DNA of 6,641 nucleotides from Candidatus Sulfopaludibacter sp. SbA3 (GCA_945866285.1 CAMBHC010000151.1:1-6641); one strand, 5' to 3'. Positions 1 to 6,136 are shown, numbered from the stretch's first letter. Notes: generated by a model from the letters alone, not told the origin. Numbers and translations are program-made.

Positions 1-1187
1 ACGGGCAAGGAAACGAAGAAGGTCGCCCCCTTGCCAAGCTCGCTCTCGGCCCAGATGCGGCCACCGTGCGCCTCAACAATGCTGCGGGCGATCGCGAGGC
101 CAAGGCCGGTGCTTTTTTCGCCGGCCGTGCCGCGCACCGTGGCTCGCGCGAACGGCTTGAACAGGCTAGTCAGGTCGCTGGCCGACAGTCCAAGCCCTTG
201 ATCCGCGATGCTGATGATGACCGCGTCGCCCGAGACGGCGGCAGTCACCGACACCCGGTTGCCCGGCGTCGAGAACTTGATGGCGTTGCCAATCAGGTTG
301 TTCAGCACCTGCTGGATGCGGTCGGCGTCGAGCGCGACCAGTGGCAGGGGGCCGACCGGCGCGAATTCCACGGCGATATCTTTTCGAGCGGCCAGCGTCC
401 GGTTCAGGGTCACGTTGTCAGCCAGCAGGCGGCACAGGTCGGAGGGCTGCCGGTCCAGCGTGAGCCGGCCGGCCTCAATCGACGTCACGTCCAGCAGGTC
501 ATCAACCAGCTTCAGCATGAAGCGGCTGGTCCGCTTGATGGTGCTGATGAAGGCGCGCTGCTCGTCGTTCAGCAGCGGCCCGGCGTCGACCTCCAGGAAA
601 TCACTGTAGTTCTGAATCACGCCGAGCGGACTACGCAGGTCGTGGGCGGCCATACCCAGCAATTCGTTCCTGAGGGCGCTCAGTTGCTCCAGCTCGCTGT
701 TCTTCTTCGCCATCTCGCGCTGCAGCGTGGCCAGTTCGCTGTTGAGGCGCGACAGGTCGTCGTACAGGCGGCTGTCGAGACTGGCCTCGCGCTGCCGGCG
801 CTGCCCCAGCTCTTTCCACGCCGCGCGCAAGGCGTTGGTCTGCTCGTTGTTGCTGAGCAACAGCTCTTTGTGCGACCGGGCCTGGTCCGCGGTGCTGCGC
901 TTCGCCACCACGTAGAACAGTTCACCGTCCGCCACGCCGGAGAAATACAGTGTCAGCTCGCGATCGGCCACGCGGAGAGGCAACTCCCTGTCGAAGGCCG
1001 CACCGCGATCGATCACCGCCCGGTGGAACGCTTCGAAGGCATCCGCTGCCGTCGGCGCGATCGCCGCAGCCAGCGAGAGGCCCTCGGCAAACAGGCCTGG
1101 CAACCCAAGCTCATCGCGGATGACGCGGCGGACGATGCTACCCGCGTCACACAGCAACGCGACGCCCTGGCGGGCATGGGCCGTCAC
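1..1187 (-). CDS. Soluble sensor histidine kinase, 3' end cut by the window edge
   Basis: Cytoplasmic HisKA/HATPase_c kinase, 395 codons visible, with the stop beyond position 1. No signal peptide or membrane segment is seen. Residues 1-100 form an input region of no certain family; the stretch ending near K96 looks PAS-like (inference). Residues about 100-178 are rich in heptad-like charged and Leu positions and probably form a coiled coil. The H-box reads AAHDLRSPL with phospho-acceptor H182; the +4 residue is Ser rather than the more common Thr/Asn. The N-box follows (NLIGNAIKF, N297-N301), then G1 (DQGLGL, from D329), an F-box-like LFKPFAR, and G2 (STGLGLAIA, G361-G363). The GTG start at 1187-1185 overlaps the TGA of the upstream cobalamin-binding gene in a GTGA junction, which implies translational coupling and a shared pathway. 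Autophosphorylation and transfer to a response regulator are expected from the family; no regulator is visible here. The kinase class is secure; the signal is inferred from the neighbour. Confidence 0.9.
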   Translation of the reverse strand, partial: MTAHARQGVALLCDAGSIVRRVIRDELGLPGLFAEGLSLAAAIAPTAADAFEAFHRAVIDRGAAFDRELPLRVADRELTLYFSGVADGELFYVVAKRSTADQARSHKELLLSNNEQTNALRAAWKELGQRRQREASLDSRLYDDLSRLNSELATLQREMAKKNSELEQLSALRNELLGMAAHDLRSPLGVIQNYSDFLEVDAGPLLNDEQRAFISTIKRTSRFMLKLVDDLLDVTSIEAGRLTLDRQPSDLCRLLADNVTLNRTLAARKDIAVEFAPVGPLPLVALDADRIQQVLNNLIGNAIKFSTPGNRVSVTAAVSGDAVIISIADQGLGLSASDLTSLFKPFARATVRGTAGEKSTGLGLAIARSIVEAHGGRIWAESELGKGATFFVSLP

Positions 1188-1891
1188 GACGAAGGCCGCC
1201 GGTCCCGGAACCGGTTGGCCAGTTTGACGGCCGCCTGGGCGTCGGCCGCTGTGCCATCGGCACCCACTTGCTGCCACAAGCCTGGCGTCGAGTTGAAAGG
1301 ACGACCACCCACGAGAACGGCAACGGTGCTGCAGTCCGCGCGCGCGCGCACAGCCTTGATCAACGCTGACACTTCGGGGAGGTAAGCGGAAATGGTGACC
1401 GAAATGGCAAGGACGTCAGCCTTGCGGTCAATCACGGCGGTGACGACGTCGGCCACGGGCGTGTTGGCGCCCAGGTAGTGCGTATCCCAGCCATCCATCT
1501 CGAAGAAGTCGGCCACCATGCGGTTGCCGATCTCGTGCAGGTCGCCGGCGACGCACGTCGCCACGAGTGTGCCGTCTTGGCCCGCGACGGCAAAGATGTG
1601 GGGATAGAGCTTCGACATGACCACTTGGGTGGCCGCCGTGCAGTAGTGCGCCTGGGCCACGCTGATGTCGTGGGTCGCCCACAGTCGACCGACCTCGTAC
1701 TGCGCTGGCTGGAACACGTACAGGTAGATGTCCGTGATCGGCACGCCGGTGGCGACGGCATCAAGGATGAGCGTGCTGGCCTGGTGTTGATCTCCATCCA
1801 GCAAGGCCGTGAGATACCCACGCGTGAGCACCGCCAGCGGCGCGTCTGGCGCCAGGAAGGAGGGCACGTCTGGGCCGGAGTCCATCAGCAC
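1184..1891 (-). CDS. Free-standing cobalamin-binding sensor protein (B12-binding-2 + B12-binding domains)
   Basis: 235 residues, with no enzymatic domain and no DNA-binding domain. Residues about 18-100 form the helical cap (B12-binding-2), with W71, V78 and H82 in the segment VGRLWATHDISVAQAHYCTA. Residues about 107-230 form the Rossmann-like B12 domain with the base-off/His-on signature D117-x-H119-x-x-G122 and the later S164-V-T-I-S168 and G195-G196 loops that hold the nucleotide tail. H119 should be the lower cobalt ligand. The architecture resembles the C-terminal half of CarH/LitR regulators and the AerR/PpaA family, which sense light or cobalamin; here the output is probably the histidine kinase whose start overlaps this gene's stop by 4 bp. 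Aligned without gaps to CarH as I recall it, the His next to the cap Trp and the Glu before H82 are both Ala (A72, A81). The start is GTG at 1891, 12 bp after the preceding stop; ATG at 1885 is an alternative. A corrinoid methyl-transfer carrier is less likely, since no methyltransferase is nearby. Confidence 0.9.
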   Translation of the reverse strand: MLMDSGPDVPSFLAPDAPLAVLTRGYLTALLDGDQHQASTLILDAVATGVPITDIYLYVFQPAQYEVGRLWATHDISVAQAHYCTAATQVVMSKLYPHIFAVAGQDGTLVATCVAGDLHEIGNRMVADFFEMDGWDTHYLGANTPVADVVTAVIDRKADVLAISVTISAYLPEVSALIKAVRARADCSTVAVLVGGRPFNSTPGLWQQVGADGTAADAQAAVKLANRFRDRRPSS

Positions 1892-1903
1892 TTCGCGACT
1901 AGT

Positions 1904-2833
1904 CTATCCCACGGCCTCAGGCCTGCCGGTTACGAACGGCGTCAGGACCGCCGAGATGAACTGGTGCGTCGGCGTGGCTACGCCCACTTCCCTGCCAAGG
2001 CGGACGACCGCGCCGCTTAGCCAGGGCAACTCGAGGCGGCGGCCGCGCTCAAGGTCTTCGAGCATGGACGACTTAGAGCTCGCCGGGAAGTTTCGGATCA
2101 GGGCCAAGGTGTCGTCCATCAGCGTGGGCCCAAAGTCAATGCCGCGGGCCTTGCCGACGGCGATGGTTTCGTCGACCGCCGCCATCATCATCGCGAACAG
2201 TTCCTCGCTATCGCGCACGACACCCATCGGCGATCGCGTCACCGTGGTCATGCCGCTCCAGGTGGACAGGCGCACGAACTTGGTCCAGAGGTCGGCTTCA
2301 ACGGTGGTGCTGGCCTTGGCCTGGAACCCGGCGCGAAGACCCGCTTCCTCGAACGCGACCAGGCGAGGCGACCGCGAGCCATCACGTTCGCCGAACACCA
2401 ACTGCTGCGCGGTGGTGTGGCGCAAGTGCCCGGGCTTGTCGACCACGATCACGATGTACGCGACGCCACCGGCGACGTGATCCGCGCCGACGTGCTTCGC
2501 AACCATGTCGACCGCGTCGACGCCGTTCTGCAACGTAATGACGACCGTGTTCGGCCCAATCATCGGCTTCAGCGTGGCGGCCGCCGCCGCTACGTCGTAG
2601 AGCTTCACCGTGAACAGGATGACGTCGACTGGACCAACGTCGGCGGGCTGGTCGGTGGCCTTCACCGTGGGCAAATGCAGCGCGCCATTCGGACTCTCAA
2701 TGTGAAGACCGCCCTGTTGCAGCGCGGCCAGCTGCGCGCCACGGGCGATGAACGTGACGTCTTCGCCGGCCGCGGCCAGCCGGCCTCCGAAGTAGCCACC
2801 GACGCCGCCCGATCCGAAGATTGCGATTTTCAT
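1904..2833 (-). CDS. Ketopantoate reductase (PanE/ApbA) family NADPH-dependent oxidoreductase
   Basis: 309 residues, the usual length of the family. 2-dehydropantoate 2-reductase reduces ketopantoate to pantoate with NADPH in the CoA pathway; the family also has many paralogs acting on other 2-oxo acids. The N-terminal Rossmann fold starts at residue 1 with G7-x-G9-x-x-G12. R31 follows strand 2 and is suited to the NADPH phosphate. V76-K77 and L101-Q102-N103-G104 are the expected cofactor and substrate loop motifs. The C-terminal helical domain carries LWTKF with K185 as the likely catalytic lysine, and SSMLEDLERGRRLEL near residues 250-265 matches the family's substrate-binding helix. Two positions corresponding to E. 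coli PanE Asn180 and Asn184 appear to be L189 and S193, so true ketopantoate specificity is uncertain and I give no symbol. ATG at 2833 overlaps the cupin stop by 4 bp (ATGA), so the two are likely translated together. Confidence 0.88.
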   Translation of the reverse strand: MKIAIFGSGGVGGYFGGRLAAAGEDVTFIARGAQLAALQQGGLHIESPNGALHLPTVKATDQPADVGPVDVILFTVKLYDVAAAAATLKPMIGPNTVVITLQNGVDAVDMVAKHVGADHVAGGVAYIVIVVDKPGHLRHTTAQQLVFGERDGSRSPRLVAFEEAGLRAGFQAKASTTVEADLWTKFVRLSTWSGMTTVTRSPMGVVRDSEELFAMMMAAVDETIAVGKARGIDFGPTLMDDTLALIRNFPASSKSSMLEDLERGRRLELPWLSGAVVRLGREVGVATPTHQFISAVLTPFVTGRPEAVG

Positions 2834-3135
2834 AGTTTCACTGCATCCAAGCTGACGACGGGTTCGTCGCCGATGACGGCCGCGTTGTGCACGGTGTCGC
2901 GCGGAATCTCAATCCAATCCCCGGCCGTCAGCACCTTCATGTGGCCACGCACGACCAGGCGGAAGCGGCCGGAGACAACGGCGTCGATCTTGTCAACACC
3001 GTGGCGGTGATCGGGAAACACCGTGCCGGGCTCGTAGACGTACTTAGCCACGGTGTAGCCAAGCGATTCGAGCTTGGCCCGAAGGGCGGCCTCGGTGACC
3101 GGCCCGTCAGAGGTGTTCCAGCGGTTGATCGCCAT
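2830..3135 (-). CDS. Small single-domain cupin protein
   Basis: 101 residues forming one cupin beta-barrel. Motif 1 is present with exact spacing, G37-x5-H43-x-H45-x3-K49-x6-G56, except that the usual metal-ligand Glu is Lys. Motif 2 is G72-x5-P78-x-D80-x2-H83. Three histidines (H43, H45, H83) could therefore still hold a metal ion. The first 30 residues form a short helical lead-in. Proteins of this size are often annotated only as cupin domain proteins; the substrate, if any, cannot be read from the sequence, and a small-molecule-binding or regulatory role is equally possible. The start at ATG 3135 lies 29 bp after the ferritin stop and has no strong ribosome binding site. The open frame continues upstream, but that part only mirrors the ferritin gene in another frame. 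The stop overlaps the start of the reductase gene, suggesting a functional pair. Confidence 0.8.
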   Translation of the reverse strand: MAINRWNTSDGPVTEAALRAKLESLGYTVAKYVYEPGTVFPDHRHGVDKIDAVVSGRFRLVVRGHMKVLTAGDWIEIPRDTVHNAAVIGDEPVVSLDAVKL

Positions 3136-3164
3136 GCCGGACAGGCGGGTCTGAAGAGCCGCCT

Positions 3165-3686
3165 CTACGCTGCGCCGGCGGGTGCGGCGGGCATGCCGGG
3201 CACGGTGCCACCCGCCAGTTCCTGGTCGATCATCAGCAGGCCGACGCCGGTGTTGCCGGCCAGGCGGATGCGTCCGAGCACGGCCCGGGCCGCGGCTTCT
3301 TCTTCCATCTGCTCGGTCACGAACCACTGCAGCATCACGACGCCCGGGCGATCCTTGGCCTTCTCGGCCATGGCGTAGAGCTCGTTGATGGAGGCGGTGA
3401 CGTCCTTCTCGTTCTTCAGCACGTGCTCGCACAACGCCTCGGCCGACTTCCACGTCATGGGCGGCGCGGCAATCGCCGGTAGCTTGACCTTCTGGTCGCG
3501 ATCAACGAGGTGATCGATGATTTTCTGGGCATGCATCAGCTCGTCGGACGACTGCTTGCGCATCCAGGTCGCAAACCCAGGCAGGTCGTGCTCCGACAGC
3601 CAGACCGACATCGCCAGATATTCGTGCGACGCGCGGAATTCGAGCTTGAGGTGCTCGTTGAGGCCGTTCAACAGATCCTTCGTCAT
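3165..3686 (-). CDS. Bacterial non-haem ferritin (iron storage)
   Basis: 173 residues, close to the normal length for FtnA-type ferritin. The protein should form a 24-subunit cytoplasmic shell that oxidises Fe(II) and stores it as a ferric mineral. The four-helix bundle carries the whole ferroxidase centre: E16, Y23, E49, H52 (E-x-x-H), E93, and E125 with E128/E129 in QMEEE, each one residue lower than the equivalent positions in E. coli FtnA as I recall them. No haem-ligand Met of the bacterioferritin type is evident at the expected site, which favours ferritin over Bfr. The C-terminus ends in a Pro/Ala/Gly-rich tail after residue 160. The ATG at 3686 is chosen over a longer reading (to 3773) because a GGAG lies just upstream and the extension overlaps the lipoprotein gene and lacks ferritin similarity. 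It follows the lipoprotein gene by 11 bp, so it is probably cotranscribed. Confidence 0.93.
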   Translation of the reverse strand: MTKDLLNGLNEHLKLEFRASHEYLAMSVWLSEHDLPGFATWMRKQSSDELMHAQKIIDHLVDRDQKVKLPAIAAPPMTWKSAEALCEHVLKNEKDVTASINELYAMAEKAKDRPGVVMLQWFVTEQMEEEAAARAVLGRIRLAGNTGVGLLMIDQELAGGTVPGMPAAPAGAA

Positions 3687-3688
3687 GG

Positions 3689-3694
3689 CTCTCC
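3689..3694 (-). promoter_or_regulatory. Ribosome binding site of the ferritin gene
   Basis: On the minus strand the sequence reads GGAGAG followed by CC and ATG, giving a Shine-Dalgarno core a few bases before the ferritin start, within the 11-bp gap after the lipoprotein stop. It supports the start at 3686 rather than the longer upstream reading frame. The spacing is on the short side. Confidence 0.55.
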
Positions 3695-3697
3695 GCT

Positions 3698-4102
3698 TCA
3701 GGGCGTGATGGTGAACTTCTGCGTGGCCGACGTCACCAGCGGCTGGCCGGCCTTGCGGGCTGTCACCAGCCAAATGTGCGGCTCCGGCTCAAGGGCGACG
3801 GTGGCGGGCAACCGCGTTTCGGTCGCGGTCAACACGGGGCTCTCCCACACCACGCGATCACCGGTCACGGCCGTGATCTTGATCACGTAGCCGTCGGCGC
3901 CCTCAACAGCCGACCAGCGGAACATGTCGATGTGGCCGCCCATCGCGCCCTCAATCGGCTCGAGCAGCGTTACGACGCCGGCCGGCGTCGCGGGTACGGC
4001 CTCAGCAACCGGCGCGGCCGCAGGGGCTGGCGCAGAACCGCCGCAGGCGACGGTGGCAACAATCAGGGCAACAGGAGCGACGTAGGCAAGCACACGGTTC
4101 AT
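3698..4102 (-). CDS. Small Fn3-like lipoprotein
   Basis: 134 residues. A signal peptide (MNR, then a hydrophobic stretch to residue 19) ends in T17-V18-A19-C20, a plausible type II signal peptidase site, so the mature protein would be lipidated on C20 and anchored in a membrane. Residues 21-42 are a Pro/Ala-rich linker. Residues about 45-134 look like a single fibronectin type III-like or related beta-sandwich: a Pro-rich first strand, FRWSAVEGADGYVIKI (the W and Y positions are typical), a central VVWESPV strand, and a final strand with IWLVTARKAG. Such domains mediate binding and have no catalytic role. Its ATG overlaps the stop of the small membrane protein upstream by 4 bp, and ferritin follows 11 bp downstream. 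The lipoprotein call is well supported; its binding partner is unknown. Confidence 0.82.
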   Translation of the reverse strand: MNRVLAYVAPVALIVATVACGGSAPAPAAAPVAEAVPATPAGVVTLLEPIEGAMGGHIDMFRWSAVEGADGYVIKITAVTGDRVVWESPVLTATETRLPATVALEPEPHIWLVTARKAGQPLVTSATQKFTITP

Positions 4103-4275
4103 GATCGACGACGCGCGAGCTCAAAGCCCACGCCTCCAAGGATGACAAAAAGGCCGGTTCCAGTCATGGCAAGCGGGAGTTGACCGTTTCCTCCGAAATA
4201 CACCGCGGCGATCATCGACAACGCGGCAGTCGACAGTACGGCCGCCACAACAGCCGCGGATGGCTTATTTCCCAT
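4099..4275 (-). CDS. Small two-helix membrane protein, unknown function
   Basis: 58 residues from the ATG at 4275, starting MGNKPSAAV. Two hydrophobic segments, about residues 8-28 and 34-54, are separated by a short polar turn (GGNGQ), and the protein ends in ARRRS, so both ends are probably cytoplasmic with the hairpin in the inner membrane. I recognise no family. The reading frame stays open to 4419, but that extension overlaps the transglycosylase gene and has no membrane character, so the internal ATG, 28 bp after the transglycosylase stop, is preferred. The stop overlaps the lipoprotein start as ATGA, which argues that it is a translated gene coupled to an envelope lipoprotein. Existence is likely; function cannot be inferred. 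Confidence 0.68.
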   Translation of the reverse strand: MGNKPSAAVVAAVLSTAALSMIAAVYFGGNGQLPLAMTGTGLFVILGGVGFELARRRS

Positions 4276-4303
4276 AGGCTTCAATTCTATCCAATTGCCG
4301 ACG

Positions 4304-5302
4304 TCAGCTGCCAATTCGATCCGACAGCAGGCCAACGGCCAGCGCATAGGCGTGGGCGCAGTTGTAGCCGAGTAACACGTCGTAATTCGAATAGACGAGG
4401 TAGTGTTTCTTGCCGGCATTCAACAACGAGGCGGCGCGATCGACCTTCGGCAGGGCCGTCCCGGTCATTGTCCGCACCCCGAGTTGCTGCCACTGCTTCA
4501 GCGGCACGGCCACGGTCAGCTCGCGCGAGGCGCGGCAGCCGCTCTGGCGCAGGCCGACGTGCTCGACCAGTCGCTCGGCGCCACCGGCCGGCAACTTCAC
4601 TTCCCGGCCCCAGGCCTGCCCCTCGGTCCAGCCGTACGCCTTCATGTAGTTGGCAATGGACGCGAACACATCGGGTAACGCCTTCCAGATGTCGCGGTGG
4701 CCATCGCCATCGAAATCCTGCGCGTGGGCCAGGTAGCTCGACGGCATGAACTGCGTCTGCCCCATCGCACCGGCCCACGACCCTTTCATGGCCGCGAGGT
4801 CGATGTAGCCCTTGTCGACGATCTCGAGCGCGTTCATCAGCTCGCCGGTGAAGAATGCGCCGCGCCGGCCATCCCACGCGAGCGTGGCCAGTGCCTGCAC
4901 CGTCGGCCGCGTCCCGGTGAACCGGCCAAAGTTCGACTCCATGCCCCACACCGCCACCATCAACGAGGGCGGCGGTCCGTACTGCTTGCTGATCTCCGCG
5001 AGCAGCTTGCGATGCGCGGTCGCCTGCTCGCGCGCGGTCCGGACAAACGGCCGGGTCAGGCGACGGTCGATGTATTGATCGACCGTGAGCACGGTCTCGG
5101 CCTGGGTGCGGTCGCGCTCGACGACCACCTCGAGCGGTTCGAGACCGGTGAAGGCCGCATCGACCGTTGCGGCGCTGATCCCTTTCGCTAGCGCCTGTTG
5201 CCGCAACTGGGCGAGGAACGCGGGAAACTCCGGGCGCTCGGTCGGTGCCGGCACGGCGACCTGCCATGCGAGCGCGAGCGCCAGTACCAGCTTCAGGGTC
5301 AC
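4304..5302 (-). CDS. MltB-family lytic murein transglycosylase
   Basis: 332 residues, a little shorter than E. coli MltB. The enzyme cleaves the MurNAc-GlcNAc bond of peptidoglycan with formation of 1,6-anhydro-MurNAc, acting in the periplasm. Residues 1-19 are a hydrophobic signal peptide without a lipobox Cys, so the product is probably soluble rather than a lipoprotein like MltB itself. The catalytic region contains A117-V-W-G-M-E122-S-N-F-G with E122 as the general acid/base, then GAMGQTQFMPSSY, the SLT-fold substrate loop, and DFDGDGHRDIW, an EF-hand-like calcium loop known in MltB. The C-terminal part has the family segment YSNYDVLLGYNCAHAYALAV. No peptidoglycan-binding domain is appended. 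The start is GTG at 5302; an in-frame TAG lies four codons upstream and there is no ATG that keeps the signal peptide, so this is nearly forced. The spacer before it holds a strong hairpin. Confidence 0.93.
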   Translation of the reverse strand: MTLKLVLALALAWQVAVPAPTERPEFPAFLAQLRQQALAKGISAATVDAAFTGLEPLEVVVERDRTQAETVLTVDQYIDRRLTRPFVRTAREQATAHRKLLAEISKQYGPPPSLMVAVWGMESNFGRFTGTRPTVQALATLAWDGRRGAFFTGELMNALEIVDKGYIDLAAMKGSWAGAMGQTQFMPSSYLAHAQDFDGDGHRDIWKALPDVFASIANYMKAYGWTEGQAWGREVKLPAGGAERLVEHVGLRQSGCRASRELTVAVPLKQWQQLGVRTMTGTALPKVDRAASLLNAGKKHYLVYSNYDVLLGYNCAHAYALAVGLLSDRIGS

Positions 5303-5319
5303 CCTCTCACTCTACTTGC

Positions 5320-5341
5320 GGGCAGCACCGAAGTGCTGCCC
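5320..5341 (-). other. UUCG-tetraloop RNA hairpin between SDR and transglycosylase genes
   Basis: On the minus strand, GGGCAGCAC, loop TTCG, GTGCTGCCC: a perfect 9-bp stem closed by C(UUCG)G, one of the most stable RNA tetraloops. It starts 6 nt after the SDR stop (TAA at 5350-5348) and ends 17 nt before the transglycosylase GTG. There is no T-run after either arm, so it is not a standard intrinsic terminator. It may act as a 3'-end barrier or partial terminator, or as an mRNA-stabilising or processing element. Confidence 0.7.
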
Positions 5342-5347
5342 TTCTGG

Positions 5348-6136
5348 TTAGAGGGCGTTGCCGGCCGCGCCATCGACCGTAATGGCCTGACCGGTGATGT
5401 AGCTGCCGGCCTGCGACGCCAGGAAGACGACGAGGTTGGCGAGCTCTTCGGGCCGGCCCAGGCGCCCGAGCGGGATGCTGGCGAGCGACGCCTTGCGGAC
5501 ATCGTCCAGCGCCTGGCCGTTCTTCTGCGCGTTGATTGCATCCAGCTCGGCGATGCGCTCGGTGTCGATGCGGCCCGGCGCGATGACGTTGACGAGAATG
5601 CCTTGCGGCGCGAGTTCGCGCGACAGCGTCTTGGCGATGCCCCACACGCCGGCGCGCAGCGCGTTCGAGAGCGCGAGATTGGGAATGGGCTGCTTGATCG
5701 AAGACGAGGCGATCGTGATGACGCGACCGTAGCCGGCCTTCTTCATCTCGGGCGCGGCCGCCTGCACGATGCGCGTGAAGCTCAACAAGTTCTGCTCGAA
5801 CGCCTTCTGCCACTGCTCGTCGGTCATGGCCAGCGTCTCGCCCGCGGGCGGGCCTCCGGCGTTATGGACAACGATCTCGAGGCCGCCGTACTCCGCGACG
5901 GCCGTGTCGACCAGTCGCCTGGCTTCGCTGCCACTGCTGACGTCGGCCACCAGGGCCTTGACCGTGGCGCCGGTCTCCTGGCGAATGGTGTCGGCGGCCG
6001 CTTCAATGCGCGCCTGATCACGACTGCAGATCACGAGGTTGCATCCCTCGCGCGCCAGGCCGAGCGCCGACGCGTAACCGAGTCCACGACTGGCGGCCAT
6101 GACAATGGCGCGCTTTCCCTTTAGTCCGAAATCCAT
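5348..6136 (-). CDS. SDR-family protein with degenerate catalytic residues (FabG/BKR-like)
   Basis: 262 residues, classical SDR length. The Rossmann start is K8-RAIVMAASRGLGYA, where the first Gly of TGxxxGxG is Ala (A14-A15-S16-R17-G18-L19-G20). D65-V66, N92-A93-G94-G95 and N116 are conserved cofactor and fold positions, and the C-terminal GQAITVDGA is typical of FabG relatives. Gap-free alignment with E. coli FabG from the active-site Ser (S144) to KTL (169-171) puts S157 where the catalytic Tyr belongs and R161 where the Lys belongs. Such members form a recognised FabG-like SDR subgroup (the BKR_like_SDR_like group as I recall) lacking the standard tetrad. They are usually annotated as 3-oxoacyl-ACP reductase or SDR oxidoreductase, but classical hydride transfer is doubtful here. 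It lies downstream of a DapA-family gene, which hints at a catabolic or 2-oxo acid setting. ATG at 6136 has a weak GGGAA upstream. Confidence 0.87.
   Translation of the reverse strand: MDFGLKGKRAIVMAASRGLGYASALGLAREGCNLVICSRDQARIEAAADTIRQETGATVKALVADVSSGSEARRLVDTAVAEYGGLEIVVHNAGGPPAGETLAMTDEQWQKAFEQNLLSFTRIVQAAAPEMKKAGYGRVITIASSSIKQPIPNLALSNALRAGVWGIAKTLSRELAPQGILVNVIAPGRIDTERIAELDAINAQKNGQALDDVRKASLASIPLGRLGRPEELANLVVFLASQAGSYITGQAITVDGAAGNAL

Noticed and set aside
66..1385. 439-codon open reading frame on the plus strand
   Set aside because: It mirrors the histidine kinase and the end of the cobalamin gene, whose motifs are clear on the other strand. Its product is Arg/Gln/Val-rich with no recognisable domain, as expected for antisense frames in GC-rich DNA.
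3687..3773. N-terminal extension of ferritin to an upstream ATG
   Set aside because: The extra 29 residues overlap the lipoprotein gene and do not resemble ferritin. The internal ATG has a GGAG nearby and gives the normal family length.
4276..4419. Upstream extension of the small membrane protein
   Set aside because: The extension overlaps the coding end of the transglycosylase and lacks hydrophobic or conserved character.
4287..5267. 326-codon reading frame on the minus strand, another frame of the transglycosylase
   Set aside because: Arg-rich, low-complexity product. The alternative frame contains the complete MltB motif set and a signal peptide.
5320..5341. Intrinsic terminator call for the UUCG hairpin
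   Set aside because: No T-run follows the stem on either strand, so it is listed as a structured RNA element rather than a terminator.
5198..6124. 308-codon open reading frame on the plus strand
   Set aside because: It lies opposite the SDR and the start of the transglycosylase, has Arg/Gly/Asp-rich antisense composition and shows no domain.
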